From NCBI GenBank assembly GCA_964650705.1, contig CAZYUJ010000004.1, positions 1 to 64,000 on the forward strand: a stretch of DNA of 64,000 nucleotides, given 5' to 3'. Position 1 is the first letter of the stretch, and every line of letters begins with the position of its first letter. The stretch is from Faeciplasma sp964650705 (lineage in GTDB: Bacteria; Bacillota; Clostridia; Oscillospirales; Ruminococcaceae). The notes under the pieces are model-generated. The model worked only from the letters and a program-made list of their open reading frames with translations, searched no databases and had not been told where the DNA came from. Both the position numbers and the translations under genes were made by a program. This document shows, in pieces, positions 42,418 to 50,758 of the stretch.

Positions 42418-42912
42418 TCAAAGCATCCTCGGCAAATAGGGCTTGACAGCTTCGAGCATTCTTTCATCAGGTGTGAACAAGAACACGCATCTTCCATACT
42501 TGGTATCAGTGTATTCAATAGCATATTGTTCACCGCTGTCGCCGCAAGCGTTGATGACGGTCACATCGGGAAGCTTCCTCGGAGATTTTGTAAAGCTGTC
42601 AGCGGATCTGAGATCAATGCTGCACATCGGCTTTCTCCTCTTTTGGTTGATGATCTTATCAACAGTGAGCTCGCCTGCAGAGAAGCAATATTCATATTCA
42701 ACATTGAATTCACCAGTGAGCCAATATCCACCCCACAATATAACGCCCGCCAAAATGATTGCAACTATTATCATCGTTGAGCCCAAGAAAATATTGACCA
42801 ACATAAATACGATAACAGCCACCAAAAGCGCTGCCGCCAAAACTCCGTATGTCTTGGCCCTGTCCGATCCCGTTACCGGCTTTTTAACAAGCTGTTCTCT
42901 GATGCCTTCCAT
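42418..42912 (-). CDS. small membrane protein (DUF6106-like)
   Basis: A 164-residue protein with two adjacent transmembrane segments (about 22-44 and 46-65) and a cytoplasmic C-terminal beta-rich domain (YEYCFSAGELTVDKIINQKR, then a CSIDLRSADSF segment). It resembles DUF6106 proteins found upstream of acpS in Clostridia. The function is unknown; no catalytic motif was seen. AAAGGAG precedes the ATG. Confidence 0.6.
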   Translation of the reverse strand: MEGIREQLVKKPVTGSDRAKTYGVLAAALLVAVIVFMLVNIFLGSTMIIVAIILAGVILWGGYWLTGEFNVEYEYCFSAGELTVDKIINQKRRKPMCSIDLRSADSFTKSPRKLPDVTVINACGDSGEQYAIEYTDTKYGRCVFLFTPDERMLEAVKPYLPRML

Positions 42913-42944
42913 GATTAACGCTCCTTTTGTTTTTGTTGTGTCTT

Positions 42945-43022
42945 GCCCGCCGCGCGCGAAATCGCGACTGCCGCGCGCCCCTTCGGGGCGGCACCGCCGC
43001 TTAAATCCGCACTGCGGCTGCT
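42945..43022. repeat. GC-rich palindromic element E9
   Basis: Between ymfI and the DUF6106-like gene, both on the minus strand. It contains GCGCCCC-TTCG-GGGCGGC and CCGCCGCGCGCGAAATCGCG. It lies about 30 bases upstream of the next start codon, so it would be transcribed within the run. Confidence 0.72.
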
Positions 43023-43032
43023 TCTTATTCGT

Positions 43033-43761
43033 CTAAATTATTCCGCCGTTCACCGAGAATATCTGTCCTGTTACAAAGCTTGCTTTGTCACTTGCCAAAA
43101 AAGCAACAGTTTTGGCAACATCCTCGGGAGTGCCGATCCGTAAAAGGGGAGTATCCTGACACAAAACATCAACTGCTTCATCATCAAGCTCTCGGTTCAT
43201 ATCGGTATTGATAACGCCGGGAGAAACACAGTTAACTCTGATTCCGCTCGGCCCGACTTCCTTGGCGAGCGCCTTTGTGAATCCGATGACTCCGGCTTTG
43301 CAAGCTGAGTATACCGCTTCGCATGACGCACCGACCTCGCCCCACATCGAGGATATATTTATAATAACTCCTGATTTATCTAAGATCATCTTTTTGACAG
43401 CTTCTCGTGAGCAATATATAGCTCCCAAAAGGTTGACCTCGGCCTGGCGCATGATTTCATCGTCGCTCATATCCTGTAAAAGTCCGATATGAGATATTCC
43501 TGCGTTGTTTATCAAAACTTCAACACTGCCTAAAGAGGATTCTATAGCTCGAAACATCACTCTGACCTCATCAGGTTTTGAAATATCCGCTCTGAACACC
43601 CTCGCAGCTCCACCCTCGGAAACTATTTTTTCAACTGTTTCGTTAGCCGCAGCCTCGTTGTTAACATAGTTCACCGCTACAGCATAGCCAAGCCTTGACA
43701 ATGCCAAAGCAGTCGCTGCTCCAATGCCGCGCGAACCGCCGGTCACAAGCGCAACCTTCAT
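43033..43761 (-). CDS. ymfI: EF-P 5-aminopentanone reductase-like SDR (YmfI)
   Basis: A 242-residue short-chain dehydrogenase/reductase. TGGSRGIGAA is the NADP-binding loop, NNAGISH is conserved, and the catalytic Ser/Tyr/Lys lie in NISSMWGEVGASCEAVYSACK. The SSMWG-VGASCE segment and the C-terminal FLASDKASFVTGQIFSVNGG are typical of YmfI-type reductases of EF-P 5-aminopentanone rather than of FabG, though FabG remains possible. The ATG follows GAGGTG. It works in the pathway of ymfF-ymfH, encoded about 10 kb away. Confidence 0.78.
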   Translation of the reverse strand: MKVALVTGGSRGIGAATALALSRLGYAVAVNYVNNEAAANETVEKIVSEGGAARVFRADISKPDEVRVMFRAIESSLGSVEVLINNAGISHIGLLQDMSDDEIMRQAEVNLLGAIYCSREAVKKMILDKSGVIINISSMWGEVGASCEAVYSACKAGVIGFTKALAKEVGPSGIRVNCVSPGVINTDMNRELDDEAVDVLCQDTPLLRIGTPEDVAKTVAFLASDKASFVTGQIFSVNGGII

Positions 43762-43780
43762 ATATCTCACCTCATTATTT

Positions 43781-43900
43781 CACCGTCACCGCCGCGCACT
43801 CGGCTCCGCCCACGCGCGGCTTCACAGCGTTTTTTAACATTCTGCCCCGGCGGGTCCCCTCCGTCACGCACCTTCGGTGCACGCCGGACTCCGCCCCGCA
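43781..43900. repeat. GC-rich palindromic element E10
   Basis: Between the SpoIID gene and ymfI. It has GCACC-TTCG-GGTGC, GCGCACTCGGCTCCGCC and GGCGGGTCCCCTCCG, the last also found in E1 as GGGTCCCCTCCG. Confidence 0.75.
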
Positions 43901-43913
43901 TATCGCAAACATA

Positions 43914-45404
43914 TTATCTGATCACAACATCAGTATAATAATGATGCAAGATCTGATCAAAAGTATATCCGCCGTATGTCGCATAAAGGTTAGCACCGTT
44001 TTGCGACATTCCGACACCGTGACCGTATCCATAGGTCACAAACGTGAACACGCCGTTGTCATAGCTGACCGTGAAGCAGGTCGATCTGATGCCTAAAATA
44101 TAGGTTCTGAACACATATCCCGTGATCGTGCGTTCCTTGCCCGATATATAAGCGGAGGTATGTCCGTCGATAGCGAGCTCACCCGAATATATGTTGTCAA
44201 CGTGATTGAGTATCTTGATCCAGTTTTCGGGATTGCTTGAAAGAGTGATGTCGGTGTTGCTCTCGATAGCTTCTTTGACCTCTTCGAGAGTATAGGTCGT
44301 CACTCTGCCATAGTTGGACGAGTCCAAATAGTCGTAATCATTCTTGACCGATCTCAAATAAGCTCTGTAGCCGCCCCACACGTTCTCACTTGAAGCGGAA
44401 TATCCGCCCGTCGAAGCCGAGAAACAGGACATGATATATTCATTATCATAATATATAGCAAGTCCGTCAACCGCTTCAACACATTCGAGAACCTTGTCGG
44501 GAACTTCATCCTTCATGCTTATTTTCGGGATCTCTCCCTTTTCGATATAGTGTTTGATATAAGTATACACCGCAACCGCCTGAGCCTTGATGGCTTCCTC
44601 GTGCATCGAGGTTCCGACCTCATTAAAGGTTATCTTACAAACGAGATTAAATGCAGTATCAGTTACGTATTTTCCCGTTTTCTTATTATAGATGGTCAAC
44701 GTCTCGTTTTTCCAGCTGTTCGTTGTGTTAAGGTCATCCTCCGGGTAATATCCGGGAATACTCGTTTCGGGGATCCATACGCTTCCTTGGCTCGAATCGT
44801 CAGTAGTTCCGAGGCTTTGGTAATATTCCTCCAAAACGCTTGCCAGCCATTCATCGTCAACCTGTGTCCAATCGTCCAAGGTGGTTACCTCGCCCTCTTC
44901 ATCCTCATGGTCTTCGATCTCGACTTCTTCCTCTTCGTCCTCGACAACTCTTATATCCTCGTCATCGTCGATCTCCTCCTCGGCTTCAGCGGTCGTAGGA
45001 ACAGTCGTCGTTTCCTCTTCCTTCGTGGTGGTGACTGTGGTCGCCTTCGTGGTGGTGGTATCGGGAGTGGTTGCGCTGGGAGGTGTTGTCACGCTTGTCG
45101 GAAGTGTAGTCTCCGTGGTCGTAACGGTTGTGACCGTTGTCACACTCGTCGCTTTGTTTCCCAAACCGTCATATTCATCGATGTCAGCCTTCGAAACGAT
45201 CTTTTCGGCATCCTCGCTTGCGATGACCGCGTTCTCGGTATCAGGCGCTTTGTTGACCTCGGTCTTGGTGATATAGTTTTTTGAAATGACATCGTTAAGG
45301 ATCGCGTCCTTTGCAACAGTCGTTATCATCGAAAATGCAACGGCGTACGTCGCTACAATTCCCACAACGATTATCATTCTCTTTAATGTGAATTTTTCCT
45401 TCAA
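43914..45404 (-). CDS. SpoIID/LytB-domain protein with Thr- and acidic-rich linkers
   Basis: A 496-residue membrane-anchored protein. A transmembrane helix (about 10-32) is followed by a Thr-rich stretch (about 90-140), an Asp/Glu-rich stretch (about 140-175) and a SpoIID domain from about 240 to the end. The domain shows LVCKITFNEVG, HEEAIKAQAVAVYTYI, SASTGGYSASSENVWGG and GYGHGVGMSQNGA near residue 456. SpoIID proteins are lytic transglycosylases acting on peptidoglycan, classically in engulfment. The long low-complexity spacers suggest reach across the wall. The TTG start follows AAAGGAGCG. Confidence 0.85.
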   Translation of the reverse strand: MKEKFTLKRMIIVVGIVATYAVAFSMITTVAKDAILNDVISKNYITKTEVNKAPDTENAVIASEDAEKIVSKADIDEYDGLGNKATSVTTVTTVTTTETTLPTSVTTPPSATTPDTTTTKATTVTTTKEEETTTVPTTAEAEEEIDDDEDIRVVEDEEEEVEIEDHEDEEGEVTTLDDWTQVDDEWLASVLEEYYQSLGTTDDSSQGSVWIPETSIPGYYPEDDLNTTNSWKNETLTIYNKKTGKYVTDTAFNLVCKITFNEVGTSMHEEAIKAQAVAVYTYIKHYIEKGEIPKISMKDEVPDKVLECVEAVDGLAIYYDNEYIMSCFSASTGGYSASSENVWGGYRAYLRSVKNDYDYLDSSNYGRVTTYTLEEVKEAIESNTDITLSSNPENWIKILNHVDNIYSGELAIDGHTSAYISGKERTITGYVFRTYILGIRSTCFTVSYDNGVFTFVTYGYGHGVGMSQNGANLYATYGGYTFDQILHHYYTDVVIR

Positions 45405-45440
45405 GTATTGCGCTCCTTTCGCTTTCAGTGAAGGCTTCTA

Positions 45441-46340
45441 TCAGTCTACGATAGAGGGCATATGCTTGTTTCTGTTCTTTGTATATGTATCAGCATAGCC
45501 TGAAATGTCTTCGCCTTCTCTAACCTTTCTTGCAACGACTACGAATCTTGAGTCGCTGAAGGTATAAGCACAAGTCGAAAGCGTGATGAACTCATCGCCG
45601 TATTCACATTCGATCTCGCTGTTATAATAGGTTCTTAGCATTATGTTGTCATAGAAATAGTTATATTCCTCTTCGGTCTCGAAGTTTCTGCACTTGAAGT
45701 ATTCAAACAAAGGCTCGTCCTCGTCCTGCCAATCATAAATGCCGACAAGGAAGCACGCAACGATGACATACTGATTTTCTTCCCAGCGTGTATCGAAGTT
45801 GATGATATAGTTTTCCTTCAAGAAGTCAACACCCTTGTTCTGATAGTCCAAAATGTGTCTGAAGAAGCTTCCGTCCTTCATACTGTGACCGTAAAGGGTG
45901 ATGTTGTCAGCGTGCCCGTTTGCTGTTATCGGGATCTTATAGTCCGCATAGATCCAGCCGCCATCAGTCTTTTTGCCCCAAAAGTCGGTGTCTAAATACT
46001 TTGAGTTGTTATCAGCCTGCACAACAGCATAGTCGATCCACATATCGCCGTTCGATTTTGTCAAAGAGGGGATGGACAGCCAGCCGACAAAGTCGCTATT
46101 CTCTTCATAATAAGAAAGATACTTTTCCAAAGGCTCGGGAGCAGGGGGTTCTGTAACTATCGGCTCAGTAGTAGTGGGCTCAGTAGTCGTAACAGGCGGC
46201 TCCGTCGTAACGATCGGATCGGTTGAAACAACGGGATTATCTTGTTCAACCTCGTTGCAAGCACAAAGCATCAATGTCATTATCAAAGCAAGCAAGAACG
46301 CCAAAGCTCTCTTGCCAAAAAGAATAAACGGTTTTGTCAT
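45441..46340 (-). CDS. class B-type sortase with lipobox
   Basis: A 299-residue sortase. It has the N-terminal hydrophobic signal with LCAC (Cys 28), a Thr/Glu/Pro-rich spacer to about residue 85, then FVGWLSIPSL, the catalytic His in LYGHSMKDGSFF (about 149), Cys in TLSTCAYTF (about 251) and Arg in DSRFVVVAR. These match class B sortases. A lipobox on a sortase is unusual, since most have an N-terminal helix anchor. GAAAGGA precedes the ATG. Its paralogue lies 44 bp upstream. No sorting-signal substrate was found in the window. Confidence 0.83.
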   Translation of the reverse strand: MTKPFILFGKRALAFLLALIMTLMLCACNEVEQDNPVVSTDPIVTTEPPVTTTEPTTTEPIVTEPPAPEPLEKYLSYYEENSDFVGWLSIPSLTKSNGDMWIDYAVVQADNNSKYLDTDFWGKKTDGGWIYADYKIPITANGHADNITLYGHSMKDGSFFRHILDYQNKGVDFLKENYIINFDTRWEENQYVIVACFLVGIYDWQDEDEPLFEYFKCRNFETEEEYNYFYDNIMLRTYYNSEIECEYGDEFITLSTCAYTFSDSRFVVVARKVREGEDISGYADTYTKNRNKHMPSIVD

Positions 46341-46384
46341 CTGAATTTTCCTTTCCGTAACTAAAAAAGTGATTTTGCTAGTAA

Positions 46385-47536
46385 TTATCCCTCAGGGACG
46401 TAATGTTCATAATCGGGGCCGTTGTCCACAGGCACTTCCATTCCATATGCCTCATAGAAGATGGCGGGCTTGTGGGCATTCGGGTTTGAGATATAGGTAT
46501 ACTGTGTCGGGTCTTCACCCTCACGCAGTTTTCTTGCGATGACCACAAATCTCGAATCATAGAATTCTGTAGAGCAGGTCGAAAGCGTGATATATTCATC
46601 ATCTATCGCACATTCGATATCAGTGATATAATAGTTTCTGTACTGCATATTCTTGTACCAATAGTCGAAGTCGGACATATCTTCAAAGTTGAAGCATTGA
46701 TGATATCTGAACATCGGCAGATTGTCCTGCTCATCCTTAACACCCGTCAAGAAGCATCCGACAATGATATAGTCGTTTTCTTCCCATAAGGTGCTATAAG
46801 TGATTATATTGTGCTCCTTGACGAATGAAGCACGTTTTTTATAGTCGTGCAGGTGGCTGAAGAACGTTCCCGCACCCATATTGTGTCCGTAAATAATTGT
46901 GTTGTCAGGCCCTGAATCTGCTGTTATCTTAACGTGATAGTCAGCAAACAAAGCACCATAGTCCTTCTCTGTCTTAAAGAAGTCGTGACTCAAATAATAG
47001 TCATTATCGCTCGTCTGAACAACAGGATAGTTGATATAGTCGTTTCCGTTGTCATCCGAAAGTCCGGGAATGTTGAGCCAGCCGATAATATCCGAGTTGA
47101 TGTCATAAAGTGCCTCAAATTTCGAAAGCATCCCCTGAGGGTATGGAGATTCAACTGAGGCTTGCTGATCATTGCTTTCTGTCGTATCGTCGGGATCCTC
47201 ATTTGTTTTATCATCGGAAGGCTGGTTCACAACACCTTGGTTGTCAGAAGGAGTATTGTCATTATTTGCGTCTTCATTCGGCAAAGTCCCGCCCTGTTGA
47301 TAAAGATTTGTCAAAAAGTCGGTGTCCTCATGCATCTGGGTCGATCCGAATTCAAATATAACTGCATCATAAAGCGAATATACCAGACAAGCAACCGCAA
47401 CAATATAGACCATCTTTCTTATGATCTCTTTTTTGTCGTCGCCCTTCCACGGCAAAAGCTCTTTAACTCTTCCCTTAAACGAGCGATCACGGTCATCTGT
47501 CAAAGTGCCTCTTCGGGCTTCATTAAGCATTGACAT
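46385..47536 (-). CDS. class B-type sortase (second copy)
   Basis: A 383-residue sortase with a cytoplasmic N-terminus, a transmembrane segment (about 42-62) and an Asp/Asn/Thr-rich spacer (about 80-145). The catalytic domain has IIGWLNIPGL, IYGHNMGAGTFF (His about 216), TLSTCSTEF (Cys about 321) and DSRFVVIAR. It is longer than its neighbour and carries about 35 extra C-terminal residues. GAAAGGA precedes the ATG, 5 bp after the cinA stop. The two tandem sortases probably share or divide substrates. Confidence 0.85.
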   Translation of the reverse strand: MSMLNEARRGTLTDDRDRSFKGRVKELLPWKGDDKKEIIRKMVYIVAVACLVYSLYDAVIFEFGSTQMHEDTDFLTNLYQQGGTLPNEDANNDNTPSDNQGVVNQPSDDKTNEDPDDTTESNDQQASVESPYPQGMLSKFEALYDINSDIIGWLNIPGLSDDNGNDYINYPVVQTSDNDYYLSHDFFKTEKDYGALFADYHVKITADSGPDNTIIYGHNMGAGTFFSHLHDYKKRASFVKEHNIITYSTLWEENDYIIVGCFLTGVKDEQDNLPMFRYHQCFNFEDMSDFDYWYKNMQYRNYYITDIECAIDDEYITLSTCSTEFYDSRFVVIARKLREGEDPTQYTYISNPNAHKPAIFYEAYGMEVPVDNGPDYEHYVPEG

Positions 47537-47541
47537 GTTTA

Positions 47542-48042
47542 TTATCCTTTCAATATATCAGCAATACCTTCAAGTGCATATGATACCGCCAAAAGCCGGT
47601 TTTGCTCTCTGTCAAACTCACCAAGCTTATATAGCTCTAAATTTTCGGTTATTTCTTTGTCCTTATAAATGATCGATACATATATCGTTCCGACAGGTTT
47701 ATTTTCTGTACCGCCGCCGGGCCCGGCAATTCCCGTAATGCCAACGCCGACATCACATCCCGAAAGCTTGATGATGCCCGCCGCCATAGCTGCTGCAACC
47801 TCAGCGCTCACAACACCAAAAGTATCAATGAACTCTTGCGCCATATCCAAAAGCTCTGTCTTTATCCTCTCAGAATAAGACACCACACCGCATTCAAAAA
47901 CACTTGATGCTCCGGAGACCGAGGTTATGGCGCTCGCAAGCAGTCCGCCTGTACAGCTTTCCGCACAACCGACGGCAAGACCGTTTGCACTAAGTGCGTT
48001 AACGGCACGTTCAGCTAAAAGTCTCAAATCTTCCGTCTTCAC
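47542..48042 (-). CDS. CinA-family nicotinamide-nucleotide amidohydrolase (PncC)
   Basis: A 166-residue CinA C-terminal domain protein. The GTG at 48042 has GGAAGGGG at 8-base spacing; an upstream TTG is less likely. GCAESCTGGLLASAIT, FECGVVSYSERIK, VGITGIAGPGGGTENKPVGT are diagnostic. It deamidates NMN in pyridine-nucleotide salvage. The N-terminal MoaB-like domain of full CinA is absent. Confidence 0.9.
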   Translation of the reverse strand: MKTEDLRLLAERAVNALSANGLAVGCAESCTGGLLASAITSVSGASSVFECGVVSYSERIKTELLDMAQEFIDTFGVVSAEVAAAMAAGIIKLSGCDVGVGITGIAGPGGGTENKPVGTIYVSIIYKDKEITENLELYKLGEFDREQNRLLAVSYALEGIADILKG

Positions 48043-48063
48043 AGCGCACACCCCTTCCAATAT

Positions 48064-48137
48064 GCTCGGCGCCTATTGCCGATCCTCGCTCGCCGCTCCT
48101 TCGTCGCGGCGGCTCGGCTTCGCCTATAGACTGCCTC
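48064..48137. repeat. GC-rich palindromic element E11
   Basis: Between thiI and cinA. It is the closest relative of E1, sharing GCCGATCCTCGCTCGCCG and GGCGGCTCGGCTTCGCCTAT, with only the central loop segment differing. Confidence 0.85.
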
Positions 48138-48142
48138 ACCAA

Positions 48143-49324
48143 TCAAATCTCACCGATCTTAAACTTCTTAACGGTAATGCTCGCCATCGCTTCCTTGATC
48201 AAAGGCTCAAAGTCAAATGCCGCCTGAGCCTCCTCAACCTCAGCCAAAATAGGTCTGGTCTTGGGATGACGGGGAGTGAACACTGTGCAGCAATCCTCAT
48301 AAGGCTCGATAGAAATGTCGAATGTACCTATCTTATAGGAAATATCGATGATCTCCTTTTTGTCCAATCCTATGCAGGGGCGGAATACGGGTATCCTGCA
48401 AGCCGCATCGGTACAAACCATTGCCGCCATTGTCTGTGATGCTACCTGTCCGATGCTCTCTCCGGTAACGAGTGCTGTGAAATCATAGCTCTCGGCAAGC
48501 CGCTGTGCGATCTCCATCATAAGTCTGCGCATGATGATGGTGAAAAGCTCTTCCGGACAGTGCTCCTTGATCTCTTCCTGAATCTTTGTGAACGGAACAC
48601 AGAAGAAGTTGATCTGTCCGCAATAATCGGTCATCTTCTTCGCAAGTCTTTCAACCTTCATCAAAGCTCTTTCAGAGGTATAGGGAGGAGCCTCAAAGTG
48701 AATAGCGCTTATCTGTACGCCGCGCTTTGCCATCATATATCCCGCAACAGGGGAGTCAATTCCGCCCGAAAGCAAAAGCAAAGCTCTTCCCGAGGTTCCG
48801 ACAGGCATTCCGCCCGCACCCTCTATCGGCAGATCGTGAATATATGCTCCGTTGTCTCTTATCTCACAGGTAACGGTAACATCAGGGTCATGCACATCAA
48901 CTCTAAGGTGAGGGTAACATTCCAAAAGTCTTCCGCCCAATTCGGCACAGATCTCGGGGGATTTCAAAGGAAATTTCTTATCCGATCTCTTTGCTGTAAC
49001 CTTGAAGGTCTTTGCGTTTTTAAGTCCTCTACCTAAATACAATTTTGCGGTCTCAAAAATTGCATCCATGTCCTTTTCGGTCTCAATAGCCTTGCAAAGC
49101 TTCGCAATTCCGAAAACCTTCGAAAGCTTATCCAAAACCTCGTCCATGTCGATTTCATCGCTTTTTGCTTCTACATATAGTGTGGATTGCGCCGTTATAT
49201 ACTTAAATTCGCCCAAAGGCTTGAGTCTTCTGCGGATGTTTCTGAGCATCTCAGCTTCGAAGCTCGTTCTGTTGAGCCCTTTTAACACAATTTCACCGTA
49301 TTTACAAAGAATGAGTTCTTTCAT
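48143..49324 (-). CDS. thiI: tRNA 4-thiouridine synthase ThiI
   Basis: A 393-residue ThiI. An N-terminal ferredoxin-like segment and a THUMP domain (about 60-165) precede the PP-loop ATPase domain with LLLLSGGIDSPVAGYMMAKRG (quoted in two parts: LLLLSGGIDS, PVAGYMMAKRG) near 180-200. It uses persulfide sulfur to make 4-thiouridine at tRNA position 8. It lacks the C-terminal rhodanese domain, as in B. subtilis, where a dedicated cysteine desulfurase (NifZ) encoded next to thiI supplies sulfur. That matches the neighbour upstream here. Confidence 0.94.
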   Translation of the reverse strand: MKELILCKYGEIVLKGLNRTSFEAEMLRNIRRRLKPLGEFKYITAQSTLYVEAKSDEIDMDEVLDKLSKVFGIAKLCKAIETEKDMDAIFETAKLYLGRGLKNAKTFKVTAKRSDKKFPLKSPEICAELGGRLLECYPHLRVDVHDPDVTVTCEIRDNGAYIHDLPIEGAGGMPVGTSGRALLLLSGGIDSPVAGYMMAKRGVQISAIHFEAPPYTSERALMKVERLAKKMTDYCGQINFFCVPFTKIQEEIKEHCPEELFTIIMRRLMMEIAQRLAESYDFTALVTGESIGQVASQTMAAMVCTDAACRIPVFRPCIGLDKKEIIDISYKIGTFDISIEPYEDCCTVFTPRHPKTRPILAEVEEAQAAFDFEPLIKEAMASITVKKFKIGEI

Positions 49325-49362
49325 TTTCTAACCGTCCTATTATATAATTTCGTCCGCTTGAT

Positions 49363-49430
49363 ACCGCCACCCGCCGCCGTTCCTCGCCCCGCGCCTTCGG
49401 CGCGCGCTCGGCATCGCCGTCGGACGGCTC
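49363..49430. repeat. GC-rich palindromic element E12
   Basis: Between the cysteine desulfurase gene and thiI, with GCGCC-TTCG-GGCGC and CCGTTCCTCGC as in E7. It would be transcribed inside the predicted operon. Confidence 0.78.
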
Positions 49431-49434
49431 ACAG

Positions 49435-50568
49435 CTACTTCGCTCTCACAAGAGCCTTTGCCGCAACTTTAAGCTCGCTCACAAGCGAATCGATGTCAGC
49501 CGTTGTGTTATCATATGAGAAGCTGATCCTGAGTGTTGAATCTGTCAGCCTATCTGAAAGTCCGAATGCTGTGAGGACAGAGCTCTTCTTGCCCCTTGAG
49601 CAAGCAGAACCGCTCGAAACATAGATCTCACTCTGTTCCAAAAAGTGAAGCAACGTCTCACTCTTGAAGCAGGGGATAGATATGCTCAAAATATACGGGC
49701 TTGCGCTTTCCTTTGAGTTGATAATAAGCCCCTCGATATCACAAAGCCTTTGTCTTGCATATTCGTTCAAGGCTTTCACTTTTTCATATCTTTCATCGAT
49801 CGTCGGGTTCAGCCATTCAACAGCCTTTCCGAAAGCATATATCATCGGAACGCTCTCTGTTCCCGAGCGCAGGTTCTTCTGCTGTCCTCCGCCCATAAGC
49901 AGAGGAGCAACTCTTACGCCTTTTTTGATGTAAATTCCGCCGACGCCCTTAGGAGCATAGATCTTATGCCCGCTGAATGATATAACGTCTGCACACAGAT
50001 TCTTTACCTTGACGGGCATTTTCATGAACGCCTGAACAGCATCGCAATGAGTATAGCATTCGGGGTAATACCGCTTGATCTCTTTAAATGCTTTGCCGAC
50101 GGGCAAAACATATCCCGTTTCATTATTGACAGCCATAACGCTGATAAGACAGGTGTTTTCATCGACCGCGTCTATAAGCATATCGGCTGTTATTTCACCG
50201 TTTTCATTAGGAGCGATAGTGACAACGTCAAATCCCATCGACTTGAGCTTCTCAAAAGGCTCAGCAACAGACGGATGCTCAACAGCGGTCGTAACGACAC
50301 GCCTTTTGCGCTTGCCGTAATTCGTTGCAAGCCCAAAAACAGCCATATTGTTCGATTCTGTTGCCCCCGATGTAAAAATGATCTCATTCATATCACATCC
50401 GAGCGCCGAAGCTATCTTAGCCTTTGAATAGTCAATAAGCTTCTCAGCTTTGATTCCCAAACCGTGCAGGCTCGAAGGGTTGCCATATGCTTTGTCCATC
50501 GCAAACAACACAGCTTCTTGCGAATCCTTGCAAACTCTCGTTGTCGCCGCATTGTCCAAATAAACCAT
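49435..50568 (-). CDS. cysteine desulfurase (NifS/NifZ-like)
   Basis: A 377-residue PLP enzyme. The start at 50568 (MVYLDNAATTR) follows AAGGAG; an upstream in-frame start is discarded. FTSGATESNNMA, the Lys in SFSGHKIYAPKGVGG and the active Cys in SSGSACSRGKKSSVL are seen. It liberates sulfur from cysteine as a persulfide. Its place before thiI suggests it serves tRNA thiolation, as with B. subtilis NifZ. Confidence 0.93.
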   Translation of the reverse strand: MVYLDNAATTRVCKDSQEAVLFAMDKAYGNPSSLHGLGIKAEKLIDYSKAKIASALGCDMNEIIFTSGATESNNMAVFGLATNYGKRKRRVVTTAVEHPSVAEPFEKLKSMGFDVVTIAPNENGEITADMLIDAVDENTCLISVMAVNNETGYVLPVGKAFKEIKRYYPECYTHCDAVQAFMKMPVKVKNLCADVISFSGHKIYAPKGVGGIYIKKGVRVAPLLMGGGQQKNLRSGTESVPMIYAFGKAVEWLNPTIDERYEKVKALNEYARQRLCDIEGLIINSKESASPYILSISIPCFKSETLLHFLEQSEIYVSSGSACSRGKKSSVLTAFGLSDRLTDSTLRISFSYDNTTADIDSLVSELKVAAKALVRAK

Positions 50569-50758
50569 TACAATTTCTCCTTGATCATAATTCGGACTGA
50601 CAGTCCGCACTTATCCATACTACACCATTATATACATAAAGATTATATCAAAAATCACAGAAAAAATCAACTACATAGCGCCGATTTAAGACCTAATATT
50701 GAATATTTTCTCGCAATATGCTAAAATATGATATCATCCAGCCGAAGAAGGTGAAAAA

